Source of the DNA: Actinokineospora iranica
GTDB lineage: Bacteria; Actinomycetota; Actinomycetes; Mycobacteriales; Pseudonocardiaceae
Length of the DNA: 64,000 bases
Assembly (NCBI RefSeq): GCF_900101685.1
Contig: NZ_FMZZ01000005.1
Location: 124,001-188,000, forward strand
Direction of reading: 5' to 3'
The first letter of the stretch is position 1. Each line of letters starts with the position of its first letter. Both the position numbers and the translations under genes were made by a program. The notes under the pieces were generated by a model. It did no database searches. It was not told the origin of the DNA and saw only the letters and a list, made by a program, of their open reading frames with translations. Positions 35,045 to 43,593 of the stretch are shown piece by piece.

Positions 35045-36366
35045 GGCTTCCGCTCCACTTTGTACTGGTGTGTGTCGACCTCTTTGCCGCCGAAGAACAC
35101 TCCCGCGCTCTCCCTGAACCGCTGAACGGACGGGTCGTTGCTGGAGTCGAGCGCGGTCGCCGCGTCCGTGTAGTTGCCGTTGATCTGGTGGTTCCCGCCG
35201 ATTGTCCCGGTCTGGTTGTCGAATGTGACCGTGGTGCGGTTGTCGCTGTCCGGGTTGTCCTCCGCGTCGAGGTGCGGCACGATGTCGCCGCTGTTCTCCA
35301 GCGACAGCATCTGCACGCTATCCGGGATGTCGACCCCGCCCACCGGCGAACCCGCCGTGACCACATGGGTCACGTTGTAGCCGTCATCGACCAGCGGGCC
35401 CGCCGTGCGCGCGGCGACGATACCGCCCTGGCTGTGGCCGACCAGCATGATCGGTGCGTCTTTCGGCACGCCCGCGTCGGCGAGCGCCTGTTGGATGCCT
35501 TCCTGCAGAACGGTGGGATTGCCCGCGATGCCGTCGATGTTGGTGCCGAAGTCGTTGGCGCTGCCCTTGTCGTCGCCAGGCAGGTTCCACACCTTCGTGC
35601 CGGGGATGTCGACGATGTAGGCGACGGTGCCGTCCGGTTGGGTGACCTTGCGGATATCGAGATTGGCGTCGGTGCCGTTGCGGTGGTCCAGGCCGTTCAG
35701 CAGTTCGCCGAGACCGTCCGGCGGATCAGTGGCGATGGCACTGTGGTCCTCCCCGAGATCGGTGAGTTTCGGGTCGCCGTCGGGGTAGGCGGCGGCGATG
35801 AGTTCGGTGAGGGTGGCGAGGTCGGTGGGCAGGCCGAGGGCGCTGAGCGCGCCGGGGGACATGCCGAGGATCGTGTCGATCATGCCGGGGTGGTCGACCA
35901 GCCACTTCTGCCAGTCGCCGTCGTAGTTCAGGTAGACGTCGGTGGCGATGGCGCCCACGCCCGCCACGGCGAGGCCGGGCATGGCGACCACGGCGGCGCC
36001 CGCGAGCCAGCGGGACGCTTCCAGGGCCTTGGCGTTGAGGTCGTCGACCAGTTGGTACGCCTGGTTGGTGGCTTGCAGGGTCAGGCCGCGCACGCCGATG
36101 GTGGCCGAGGTCGCGGTGAGGCCGCTGGGGCCGTCGAGGGCGTTGAGCATCGCGCCCTCGAACTTGGCGACGCCGCCGGGGTTGAGCAGCGCGGACGCCA
36201 GCACGTCCGCGTCGGCCAGGTACTTGTGGCTGGTCATCGCGATGGTGAGGGTGGAGCCCGCGACGTCGTCGGTGAGGTCGCCGAGGGCGGCGAGGTCCTC
36301 GTAGTGGGCGTCGCTGCCGCCCGCGCCGCCGGTCACGCTGATGTTGGACACTCCTGGGCCGGTCAC
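35041..36366 (-). CDS. Alpha/beta-hydrolase with N-terminal helical ESX-like domain
   Basis: 441 residues. The first 180 residues are helical and hydrophobic in part (GAAVVAMPGLAVAGVGAIA), like the N-terminal region of ESX-linked lipases. The C-terminal half is an alpha/beta hydrolase: nucleophile Ser in LVGHSQGGIVAA (about 304-315), the acid probably in SLENSGDIVPHLD and the His in GGNHQINGNY. DIPGTKVWN precedes a PGAP1/lipase-type loop. No Sec signal is visible, so export through the type VII pathway fits its neighbours. Overlaps both flanking genes by 4 bases. Substrate probably a lipid or ester. Confidence 0.75.
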   Translation of the reverse strand: MTGPGVSNISVTGGAGGSDAHYEDLAALGDLTDDVAGSTLTIAMTSHKYLADADVLASALLNPGGVAKFEGAMLNALDGPSGLTATSATIGVRGLTLQATNQAYQLVDDLNAKALEASRWLAGAAVVAMPGLAVAGVGAIATDVYLNYDGDWQKWLVDHPGMIDTILGMSPGALSALGLPTDLATLTELIAAAYPDGDPKLTDLGEDHSAIATDPPDGLGELLNGLDHRNGTDANLDIRKVTQPDGTVAYIVDIPGTKVWNLPGDDKGSANDFGTNIDGIAGNPTVLQEGIQQALADAGVPKDAPIMLVGHSQGGIVAARTAGPLVDDGYNVTHVVTAGSPVGGVDIPDSVQMLSLENSGDIVPHLDAEDNPDSDNRTTVTFDNQTGTIGGNHQINGNYTDAATALDSSNDPSVQRFRESAGVFFGGKEVDTHQYKVERKP

Positions 36367-37172
36367 GTCAGCGCCTCCGCCACGAAGGGGGCCAGCCAGA
36401 CCCCGAGATCGGTTCGGTCGACGGGTTCGAGGTCGACCAGCTTGCGATCGGCCCCGGTCGGGGCGGGTCGGATGCCGACCCAGCCGGTGTCGCTGTGCAG
36501 CCAGGTCAGCTGGGCGGTGCGGACACCGCCGCCGACCAGCGCGGTGACCAGGGCGCGCAGCACGCCGTCGGTGCGGCGCACGACCGCGACGGCGAACTCG
36601 GCCTCAGCCGGGGGCAGCTTCAGCTCGGCCAGCACGTGCGCGGGGGCCTGCGGGTCGGCGGGGCGCAGCAGGTCGGCCACGCCCAGTTCGTGCAGGGCGG
36701 CCAGCGGGATGCGGCCACGCAGCGGCTCGGCGTCGTCGGTGTCGTCCAGCGCGGAGCCGATGCCGGTCTCCTCGGCGGGGACCGCGCGCACCAGTTCGCG
36801 GCCGAGGTCGACCGCGGCGAACATGGACAGCTCGACGGCCGCGTCCGGCAGCGCGAACAGGGACGCGCCGACCCGGCCCGCGACGGCGTGCACGCAGCGG
36901 GAGCCGCGCGCGCCGATGGTCGCGGTGGTGTCGATCATGATCTGCGGCCCGGCGAGGACACGCAGGTTCGCCTCGATCGACGGGTGCACGGTAAGTAGGT
37001 CAGCGGAGCCGCGCAGGACTCCCTTGTCGAACAGGCCGCTCTCATCGGCGATATCCGGCGCGGGCTGCCAGTCCGGCGGCATGGTTACGCCGGTCTTGTC
37101 CAGGAGGTACGCGTACTCCGGGGCGGTCAGGGTCAGCCGGTGCGCGGCGGGCACCGGGGTCGGCGGCGCCAT
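36363..37172 (-). CDS. EspG-family ESX secretion-associated protein
   Basis: 269-residue EspG-like chaperone, third copy in the window. The opening LTLTAPEYAYLLDKTG and the late segment LTWLHSDTGWVGIRPAP parallel the other EspG proteins. ATG 37172 shares one base with the stop of the upstream gene (TGATG), and a GTG just before it is an alternative. It sits between a WXG-like gene and the lipase-like gene, so its client could be either. Confidence 0.75.
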   Translation of the reverse strand: MAPPTPVPAAHRLTLTAPEYAYLLDKTGVTMPPDWQPAPDIADESGLFDKGVLRGSADLLTVHPSIEANLRVLAGPQIMIDTTATIGARGSRCVHAVAGRVGASLFALPDAAVELSMFAAVDLGRELVRAVPAEETGIGSALDDTDDAEPLRGRIPLAALHELGVADLLRPADPQAPAHVLAELKLPPAEAEFAVAVVRRTDGVLRALVTALVGGGVRTAQLTWLHSDTGWVGIRPAPTGADRKLVDLEPVDRTDLGVWLAPFVAEALT

Positions 37173-37690
37173 CACGCGACCCCCTGCGCCCGCATGAACT
37201 CGCCGACTTCCAGCCACTGCTTGTCGCCGGGCGGGGGCAGGTTGTCCGGCTGGTACTTCCAGCCCTCCCACGGCGGCTTGGGCGGCTTGGGCTCGTCGCC
37301 GCCGAACCCGAGGGCATCGCCCACCGCGTCTGCCATGTCGGCAACGGCGTTCTTGAAGCTCTCCACCGCCTTGTTGAACCGGTCGATCGCGCCGTTGAAC
37401 CAGTTCACGACCGACTCGGCGATGCGTTTGATCGCCGCGATCAGCTCCCGCACCTGCTGGGCGTGCTGACGCAGGATCGCGGCGGCATCGTCGAGCTTGT
37501 CGGCCGTGCCGTCGAGGGACTTGCGGTCACCGGCCACGGACTCGCGGCAGCGGTCGGCCGCGATGGACTTCCAGCGCATCGCGCCAGCTTGGGTGTCCAT
37601 GTCCGCGCCGTGCTTGCGCACGTCGTCGGCGCGCTGCTCGATCTGACCGGCGAGTCGGTCCAGCTCGTCTGGATCGCCGTAGAACGCCAT
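37172..37690 (-). CDS. WXG100-like helical protein, first gene of ESX module 2
   Basis: 172-residue helical protein. It begins MAFYGDPDELDRLAGQIEQRADDVR (start of a WXG100-type hairpin), with the MRWKSIAADRCRE turn near 40 in place of a strict WxG. A second helical part (about 80-125) and a Pro/Lys-rich tail with PPWEGWKY follow. ATG 37690 has a G-rich site 4 bases upstream; GTG 37696 is an alternative. Leads a four-gene, fully overlapping cluster: this gene, EspG, lipase-like protein, lipoprotein. Confidence 0.7.
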   Translation of the reverse strand: MAFYGDPDELDRLAGQIEQRADDVRKHGADMDTQAGAMRWKSIAADRCRESVAGDRKSLDGTADKLDDAAAILRQHAQQVRELIAAIKRIAESVVNWFNGAIDRFNKAVESFKNAVADMADAVGDALGFGGDEPKPPKPPWEGWKYQPDNLPPPGDKQWLEVGEFMRAQGVA

Positions 37691-37727
37691 GTCCACCCCC
37701 GGAGGCCGTCACGGAACCTTACGGCAG

Positions 37728-38675
37728 CTATGGACGGACGCGCGTGGCGTTCGGTTCCCCGGACAGGTCGAGCCGGTCCAGGAATCGGGAACCGGCGAAC
37801 TTGGTCGGGCCGTGGAATCGGGTTCGGGAGAACAGCGCGGGGCCGCGGGATATGAAGCCGCTGAACCACGCTTTGCGGTGGAATGTCGAGTCGTGGATGT
37901 AGAGGTTGCCGTGGTTGACCGCCCCGGTGAACCAGGCGTCCCCCCACACCTGCATTCGCGACAGCGCGTTCGAGCTGTGCAAGACGGTGTGCCGCATGAC
38001 CAGTGTGCCGACGGCGCGTCGGCCGAGGTCGAAGTACTCCAGGTCGGCGCCGGTCAGGTCGAGGTCGTAGCGCAGGTCGGAGTCGGGCGGCGGCAGCAGG
38101 TCGGCGATGAGTCGCTGCGCGGTCCTGCGCACCTGGAGTTCGTGCTCGTCCAACGCGGACCGGTTGAACGGCCTACGCAGGTAAGAGCAGAACACGTCCA
38201 GGACTGTCTGTGTGTAGTAAGGGCGGTTCCGTGCGAGACCGGCAAGCGCGTGCAACGCGCCTACCCGAACCTGGTCGGCGTCGCTGCCCAGCAGTTCGAC
38301 GGCACGCGCGAACCGCTCGTCGGCGACGCGTTCGCGATCGTGCTCGGCGCGGGCCGACTCCAGGTCCTGCCGACGCCGCTCGACGTCTTGGCGCTCCTCG
38401 TCCACCCGCCGCCTGCGGTCGTTGAGCCACAGCGCGTAGAGCGCGACAACCGAGCCCGCGGCGAGTCCGCCGGTCTTGAGCGCCTCGCCGCGGTTCGGGT
38501 TCGGCTCGGTGAGCAACCAGCCGCTGACCAGCGCCAGCAGCCCGGCCGCGACCAGCACCGTGCCGAGCAGCCACCGCCCGTCCACGCCGCGTCTCGCGCG
38601 CTTGGCCGAGACGCCGAACACGGCCGTGCCCGCGGTCAGGGCGACCATACCCACGATCAGGAAAGCGGTGCTCAC
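37728..38675 (-). CDS. Membrane protein with pentapeptide-type C terminus
   Basis: 315 residues. Two membrane helices at about 3-22 and 35-55, a third likely at 70-83, then a charged coiled-coil region (RRRRVDEERQDVERRRQDLE). The segment DERFARAVELLGSDADQVRVGALHALAGLA and the following part match actinobacterial pentapeptide-repeat membrane proteins. The C-terminal beta-helix is suggested by short repeats (DLTGADLEYFDL, AWFTGAVNHGNLYIHDS, AWFSGF). Function unknown. Confidence 0.7.
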   Translation of the reverse strand: MSTAFLIVGMVALTAGTAVFGVSAKRARRGVDGRWLLGTVLVAAGLLALVSGWLLTEPNPNRGEALKTGGLAAGSVVALYALWLNDRRRRVDEERQDVERRRQDLESARAEHDRERVADERFARAVELLGSDADQVRVGALHALAGLARNRPYYTQTVLDVFCSYLRRPFNRSALDEHELQVRRTAQRLIADLLPPPDSDLRYDLDLTGADLEYFDLGRRAVGTLVMRHTVLHSSNALSRMQVWGDAWFTGAVNHGNLYIHDSTFHRKAWFSGFISRGPALFSRTRFHGPTKFAGSRFLDRLDLSGEPNATRVRP

Positions 38676-38725
38676 GGGCGGAAGCTACTGCACCGGGAAC
38701 CCCCACATCCCCGGTGCGGTAGGAG

Positions 38726-39568
38726 TCACCCGTTGGCCAGCACCCGCAGCCGGTCGTAGGCGCCGTTGAAGTAGTTCTGGTCGAGTGGGGACGAGGTGTA
38801 CTGCCAGAACGTCCAATATGACCAGTTGTAGGGCAGCGCGCCCACACTGGAGCTGTAGCGGGCGATCCACAGCGGATTGGTGCTCGCGAACGCCTGCGCG
38901 GTGCCCACGCACTGCGACCACCAGTTGGCACTGGTGTAGAAGACCGCGTCGCGGCTCGTGCGCGCCTTGTAGGTGTTGGCGAAGTCCCGGATCCACGCCG
39001 CCATCCCCGCCTGCGATTTCCCGTAACAGGTCGCGCCGTACGGGTTGTACTCTAAGTCCGCCACGCCGGGCAGCGTCTTGCCGTCGCGCGACCAGCCGCC
39101 GCCGTTGTCGACGAAGAAGTTCGCCTGCGCGGCGCCACTGGAGCGATCGGGCAACGCGAAGTGGTAGGCGCCGCGGATCATGCCCACGTTGTAAGAGCCG
39201 TTGTACTGCTGCGTGAAATACGGGTTCTTGAAGCCGGTGCCTTCGGTGGCCTTGACGTACGCGAACCGCTTGCCCTGGCCCCAGTGGTAGGCCCAGTTGA
39301 CGTTGCCCTGGTGGCCGGACACATCGATGCCCGACACGGTGGCCAGCACGCCGACGTCGGACCCGTTGCCCGTGGTCTGGTTGCCCGCGGACGGGTCGCC
39401 GCCTTCGTGCTTGCGGATCTGCGACCCCATCGCGTGGTCTGTCTCCTGGGTCGCGCGCTCGGCGCCACGGCCCGCGGCGGTAGCCGGGGCGGTGAGGCCG
39501 ATGAGCAAGGCGCAGGCGGTCAGCGTCGTGGTCAGAAGCCGTCTCACGCCGTGGATAGAGGACTTCAT
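38726..39568 (-). CDS. Secreted GH25 lysozyme (Chalaropsis type)
   Basis: 280-residue precursor. Signal peptide at about 1-32, a linker, then a GH25 muramidase domain from about 80. Catalytic acids are in VSGIDVSGHQGNVNW and in GVADLEYNPYG (the DxE pair). AYVKATEGTGFKNPYF and IRGAYHFALPD are further family motifs. Cys residues in GATCYGKS and WSQCVGT could form a disulfide. ATG 39568 was chosen because the signal peptide begins there. Two palindromes lie upstream. Confidence 0.93.
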   Translation of the reverse strand: MKSSIHGVRRLLTTTLTACALLIGLTAPATAAGRGAERATQETDHAMGSQIRKHEGGDPSAGNQTTGNGSDVGVLATVSGIDVSGHQGNVNWAYHWGQGKRFAYVKATEGTGFKNPYFTQQYNGSYNVGMIRGAYHFALPDRSSGAAQANFFVDNGGGWSRDGKTLPGVADLEYNPYGATCYGKSQAGMAAWIRDFANTYKARTSRDAVFYTSANWWSQCVGTAQAFASTNPLWIARYSSSVGALPYNWSYWTFWQYTSSPLDQNYFNGAYDRLRVLANG

Positions 39569-39641
39569 TGGTCGCCCTTTCCCGAGTGCCCTCACGTCGA
39601 CCCGCCGAACAGGGGTAGCAGGTCGCCCATCAAGTGTGATG

Positions 39642-39653
39642 GGATAACTATCC
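39642..39653. promoter_or_regulatory. Palindrome GGATA-AC-TATCC
   Basis: Dyad GGATAACTATCC, extended on both sides to ATGG and CCAT with one extra base. Likely a regulator site in the lysozyme promoter region. The protein that binds it is unknown. Confidence 0.45.
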
Positions 39654-39658
39654 ATTTG

Positions 39659-39674
39659 TCACGTCTTTGCGTGA
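39659..39674. promoter_or_regulatory. Palindrome TCACG-N6-CGTGA
   Basis: Perfect 5-bp half-sites spaced by 6 bases, 5 bases from the preceding dyad. The geometry resembles a dimer operator. It is the reverse arrangement of a CRP-type site, so not called as one. Confidence 0.45.
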
Positions 39675-39885
39675 ATTTATCACTATAACCCGGGTGAGCA
39701 GGGGCGATGAGCTTCGCCGCGCTCGAAAATTTCCCCCGAAAGATCATTTACCTCGCGCACCTGGGGTAGCTGGCCTGTTCCCCTATGTCAACAGAGGCCG
39801 GAAGAGGTCGCAAACTCGGCTCCGGGGTGGCTACCTGGCCGTGAACAGGCGAAACTTTGCTTGAACCCCCTCGGGAAGGAGACTG

Positions 39886-41991
39886 GTGGGCGGACCCGAC
39901 GCGTTCGCGCGGATGTGGGCGGCCGTGCTCGCCGAGACCGGCTACGTGGCGATGGACCACCGCGGCCTGGTCGAGCGAGTGCGCGGCTACACCGGTGTCC
40001 TGCTGGCCGCGCTCCGCGCCGAGCGCTTCGACCCGGAGCCGGTCGAGAGCGTCGGCTCGGGCATCGTCGGGCTGCGCCTGACCGGAGCCCGCACCCTCGC
40101 CGTCTCCCTGCGCGTGATCGGCGAAGACCTGCTCCGCGAAGTCGGCGCCGACGGCCCCGAGGACGCCGAGATCGCCCGCCGCAGGCTGCCCGCGATCCAG
40201 GCCGCGTTCGCCTGCGGCTTCGCCTCCGCCATGCGCGACACGATCTTCCGCGACCAGGAGTCCATCCGCCGCGCCGCACTGGAGGCCCGCCGCGGCGCCG
40301 AGGCCGCGCTGATGGCCAGCGAGGCCCGCTTCCGCGCCATGTTCAGCCAGGCCGCGGTCGGCATCGGCATCTCCGACGCGCAGGGCAAGCTGCTGGAAGT
40401 CAACGCAGCCATGGCGGCCATGCTCGGCTACTCGGTCGAGCGGATGCGCGGTATGCACGTGTCCGAACTGCGTTTTCCGAACGAGCCCCCGGCGATGCAG
40501 CGGCCGCTCACCGAGATCAGCGCGGGCGAACGCGATCACTACCGGATGGAGCGGATGCTGCGCCGCGCCGACGGGTCGCCGCTGTGGACGAACCTGTCGG
40601 TGTCCCTGGTCCGCGATGAGACCGGCGCGCCGCAGTTCCTGGTGGGGATGCTGGAGGACATCACCGAACGGCACCTGCTGGAAGAGCGGCTGCGGCACCA
40701 GGCCAACCATGATCCGCTCACCGGGCTCGGCAACCGGGCGCTGTTCACCGAGCGGCTGAACGCCGCTTTCGCTGAGGGTGGCGACAACCGCGTCGGTGTC
40801 TGCTACCTCGACCTCGACGGCTTCAAGGTCATCAACGACAGCCTGGGACACGACATCGGCGACGATCTCTTGGTGGCTGTCGCCGCCCGGCTCGACGAGC
40901 TGGTCACCGCGCCCAACCGGATGGTGGCGCGGCTCGGCGGTGACGAGTTCGTGGTCTTGGTCGAACACAGCACCGGGCGGGCCGACCTGGTGGCGCTGGC
41001 TGAGCGGATTCTGGCGGCGCTGGCCGAGCCCGTTCCCATTGGCGGGCACCGGCTCGCGGTGTCGGCGAGTATCGGCCTGGTCGAGCGCGCGGTCGTGACG
41101 GCGACCCCGGCCGAGACCATGCGCGATGCCGACGTCACCCTTTACTGGGCCAAGGCCGATGGCAAGAACCGGTGGGCGGGCTACGACCCCGAGCGCAACG
41201 CACGTGAAGTCGCCCGGTTCACTCTGTCCGCGCGGATGCCCGCCGCGGTGGAAAGTGAAGAGTTCTATGTGGACTATCAGCCGATCGTTCGCCTCGGCGA
41301 CGGGAAACTGGTCGGCGTCGAGGCTCTGGTGCGGTGGGCGCACCCGGAGTTCGGCAGGCTCGGACCGGACCAGTTCATCGGATTGGCCGAGGAAACCGGG
41401 CTGATTGTCCCACTGGGGTTGTGGGTGCTGCGGGAGGCTTCCCGGCAGGCTCGCCGATGGCATGACATCTATGGCGCCCACGCGCCGATGGTGAGCGTGA
41501 ACCTTGCCGCTCGGCAGACCGAGGAACCGACGCTGGTCGCGGACGTGACGACTATCCTGCGGGCGGCCAACTTGCCATCGTCGGCCATCCAGTTGGAACT
41601 GACCGAGAGCGCGATCATGGGGACCACGGGGGGACCGCTGCGCACTTTGCGGGAGTTGTCGGATCTGGGAGTGCGGATCGCCATCGACGACTTCGGGACC
41701 GGATACTCGAACCTGGCTTACCTACGGCATTTGCCCGTTCATGCGATCAAGCTCGCCGGATCGTTCATGGAGGGATTGCGGAACTCGCCCGCCGCCGACC
41801 CGGCTGATGCTCAGATCGTGACCACGTTGATCGCGCTCTCACATGCGTTGGGGCATGAGGTCATCGCTGAAGGGGTGGAGGACCCGGAGCAGGCGGAGCG
41901 GTTGCGGGAGTTCGGGTGTGACAGTGCGCAGGGGTGGCTGTTCGCCAAGCCTGGGCCGCCGGAGGAGATCGAGCGCTGGCTGGAGCGGTGA
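39886..41991 (+). CDS. PAS-GGDEF-EAL cyclic-di-GMP signalling protein
   Basis: 701 residues. An N-terminal helical region (about 1-145) of no known family, a PAS domain (about 146-270, with the family ending MLEDITERHLLEERL), a diguanylate cyclase domain with an intact RLGGDEFVVL motif (about 345) and a phosphodiesterase EAL domain with VEALVRW (about 485). The EAL metal motifs ELTESAIM and IDDFGTGYSN and the EGVED motif are conserved, so both activities may be active. No membrane helix. GTG start with GGAAGGA upstream. Monocistronic. Confidence 0.92.
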   Translation: MGGPDAFARMWAAVLAETGYVAMDHRGLVERVRGYTGVLLAALRAERFDPEPVESVGSGIVGLRLTGARTLAVSLRVIGEDLLREVGADGPEDAEIARRRLPAIQAAFACGFASAMRDTIFRDQESIRRAALEARRGAEAALMASEARFRAMFSQAAVGIGISDAQGKLLEVNAAMAAMLGYSVERMRGMHVSELRFPNEPPAMQRPLTEISAGERDHYRMERMLRRADGSPLWTNLSVSLVRDETGAPQFLVGMLEDITERHLLEERLRHQANHDPLTGLGNRALFTERLNAAFAEGGDNRVGVCYLDLDGFKVINDSLGHDIGDDLLVAVAARLDELVTAPNRMVARLGGDEFVVLVEHSTGRADLVALAERILAALAEPVPIGGHRLAVSASIGLVERAVVTATPAETMRDADVTLYWAKADGKNRWAGYDPERNAREVARFTLSARMPAAVESEEFYVDYQPIVRLGDGKLVGVEALVRWAHPEFGRLGPDQFIGLAEETGLIVPLGLWVLREASRQARRWHDIYGAHAPMVSVNLAARQTEEPTLVADVTTILRAANLPSSAIQLELTESAIMGTTGGPLRTLRELSDLGVRIAIDDFGTGYSNLAYLRHLPVHAIKLAGSFMEGLRNSPAADPADAQIVTTLIALSHALGHEVIAEGVEDPEQAERLREFGCDSAQGWLFAKPGPPEEIERWLER

Positions 41992-42103
41992 GGGCTCTGG
42001 GGCTTCTCGGGGGCTGGCGGGCATTGGTGCCGGTTGGAGGGTTTGCCACTTCTGCACCAGGCACTGGGGACCTTCGCGCGGCACGGCTGGTAGGCAGTTC
42101 GCT

Positions 42104-42317
42104 GCTTCACTCCATCGAGTACTTGGCAGGGACGGGCTCGGCCTGGCACCGGCGCGTGTGGCAGGCCGCCCTATGCCTGCAAAAGACCTTCTTTCGCAAA
42201 CCCGCAGCCCCACCACAAAGCCCCACCCACCCTGGGGGCTGACCCCGCTCCAGTCTATCGCCGCAGGTCAGCGCGGGGAAGATGCGGCGTCGCGCCTGTG
42301 GATAACTCGCGATCATG
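42104..42317 (-). repeat. Dispersed intergenic repeat, copy A
   Basis: Read on the minus strand it begins with ATGATCGCGAGTTATCCACA, contains a perfect DnaA box (TTATCCACA, 42297-42305), and after 36 bases CGATAGACTGG (42260 downward). A stem-loop CAGCCCC / GGGGCTG (42205-42241) with a G-rich loop follows. It ends near CTCGATGGAGTG. Copies B (46160) and C (52291) share the order and spacing. It fills most of the 424-base gap between the cyclic-di-GMP gene and the next CDS. Confidence 0.8.
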
Positions 42318-42415
42318 GGGTGGAAGATCAGTGGCACCCTGGTGTTTGGGTTCGGTCGAAGGGCAAGGCAGGTGGGGCTTTGTGGACAGTGCTGTGGGTA
42401 TATCCCCCTGCCGGG

Positions 42416-42973
42416 TTACCTTGCGAAGGATCTCGATCCGAGGCGTTCCGCTGGGATCAGGGCGGTGATCGGACCATCCGGGTTGAGGGCCAGGGGGTGG
42501 CCGTTGAGCAGTGGGGCCAGGTCGTGTCCTTGAATCTCGCGCCAGGCCGGCCAGGATTGGGGGATGTGGGTGGTGGAGGTGCAGGCCGGAATCATGATCT
42601 TGCCTGCGCTGTTCGGGAATCCGACGATGGTTCGGTCGGTGGGGGTTGTGGCGTAGACGAGCAGGGTGGAGTCCAACAAAACCGGCAGTAGGGCCGCTTG
42701 GGGGCGGTGTCGGGTGTGGATGAGTTGGATGATCTTTTCCAAGCGGTTCGCGGGGGGCGGCATTCGCAGGGCTGTCGGCGATGGGCGGTAGTCGAGGTTG
42801 GGGCGGAAGCGGTCGCCGATCTGTCCTCGGGCGTCGACCGGGTAGGCGCCTACCAGGCCCCACGGGGGCACGTCTTCGTCCGGGGCGAAGGCGGGGTCGA
42901 TGACATAAAGCCAGCTGTTGGGGTTCGACAGTGCGCTCGCCCGCATGTCGAGAGTGATCTCCGGCTGCTCCAT
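42416..42973 (-). CDS. Type VII secretion-associated protein
   Basis: 185-residue soluble protein. The core LLPVLLDSTLLVYATTPTDRTIVGFPNSAGKIMIPACTSTTH resembles SseB-like/T7SS-associated proteins of actinobacteria (only the blocks VLLDSTLLVYATTPTD and NSAGKIMIPACTS are quoted as the hallmark). It starts at an ATG with GGGAG 9 bases upstream and lies beside ESX module 3, divergent from it. No catalytic motif is visible. Function unknown, possibly a chaperone or regulator. Confidence 0.7.
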   Translation of the reverse strand: MEQPEITLDMRASALSNPNSWLYVIDPAFAPDEDVPPWGLVGAYPVDARGQIGDRFRPNLDYRPSPTALRMPPPANRLEKIIQLIHTRHRPQAALLPVLLDSTLLVYATTPTDRTIVGFPNSAGKIMIPACTSTTHIPQSWPAWREIQGHDLAPLLNGHPLALNPDGPITALIPAERLGSRSFAR

Positions 42974-43179
42974 GAATACGGCTCCCTGACCGAGGTTGGG
43001 TTCCCGTTATCGTAGGTTCCCGCTACGGTAGGTCACCACACGGTTCCCGCGCGTGCGCGTTGTGATCATGTTCGGGAATCAGGTGGGCTGATCGTCATGG
43101 CGTGGTGGGAACCATTCCGCCGCGCCGGGCATCAGAGCTACAGTCGTCGCAAACGCACAGGACCAGGGGAGAAGCTACG

Positions 43180-43563
43180 GTGTTTCTAGCCGATGGCGGC
43201 GGGGGTTCGGTCCCACCTGTGGAACCCGCCTTCGCCGGGACGCAGACGCTGCGGATCGAGCCCTCCGCGATTCCGGGGGCGCTTGCCGCTTTCCGTGAGG
43301 CGTATGACCGGGTGTCGGAGAAGGTGCGGGCGCTCGACGGGCTGGAAGTGCCCCGCTGGGCCGACGACCCGGTGAGCGGCGAGACCGCGACCGAATTCCT
43401 GCAGCGGACCAACAGCGGCGCCGCCGACTCGGCCATCGCCTGCCTGCGCGGCTACCAGGAGCAGTTGGGCAAGGCGATCGAAGCGCTGGAGACCGCCCAG
43501 GAGGGCTACCTGCGCACCGAGGGCACCAACCACCTCATGTGGGGCAAGATCCACCCGGCCTAG
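43180..43563 (+). CDS. Small ESX partner protein (PE-like)
   Basis: 127-residue helical protein, first gene of ESX module 3. GTG 43180 has GGGGAGAAG 6-14 bases upstream. A short Gly-rich N terminus is followed by a helical hairpin (IPGALAAFREAYDRVSEKV, later CLRGYQEQLGKAIEALETAQ). Followed after 30 bases by the PPE-like gene and then an EspG gene, so PE-like pairing is likely. No WxG motif. Confidence 0.62.
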   Translation: MFLADGGGGSVPPVEPAFAGTQTLRIEPSAIPGALAAFREAYDRVSEKVRALDGLEVPRWADDPVSGETATEFLQRTNSGAADSAIACLRGYQEQLGKAIEALETAQEGYLRTEGTNHLMWGKIHPA

Positions 43564-43593
43564 GCCGACCAGCGACAACCGAGGGTGATCCGA

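Larger units (their letters stand above)
39569..39885. other. Intergenic region with two neighbouring palindromes
   Basis: A 317-base gap between the divergent lysozyme and PAS-GGDEF-EAL genes. It is unusually AT-rich for this genome around 39640-39690. GGATAACTATCC (39642-39653) is a near-perfect dyad. TCACG-N6-CGTGA (39659-39674) is a perfect one. A TATAGT-like -10 for the lysozyme lies on the minus strand just beyond. The rest of the gap shows nothing recognisable. Confidence 0.6.

Noticed and set aside
39659..39674. CRP-type site upstream of the cyclic-di-GMP gene
   Set aside because: The half-sites are in the opposite order (TCACG...CGTGA) to the TGTGA-N6-TCACA consensus.
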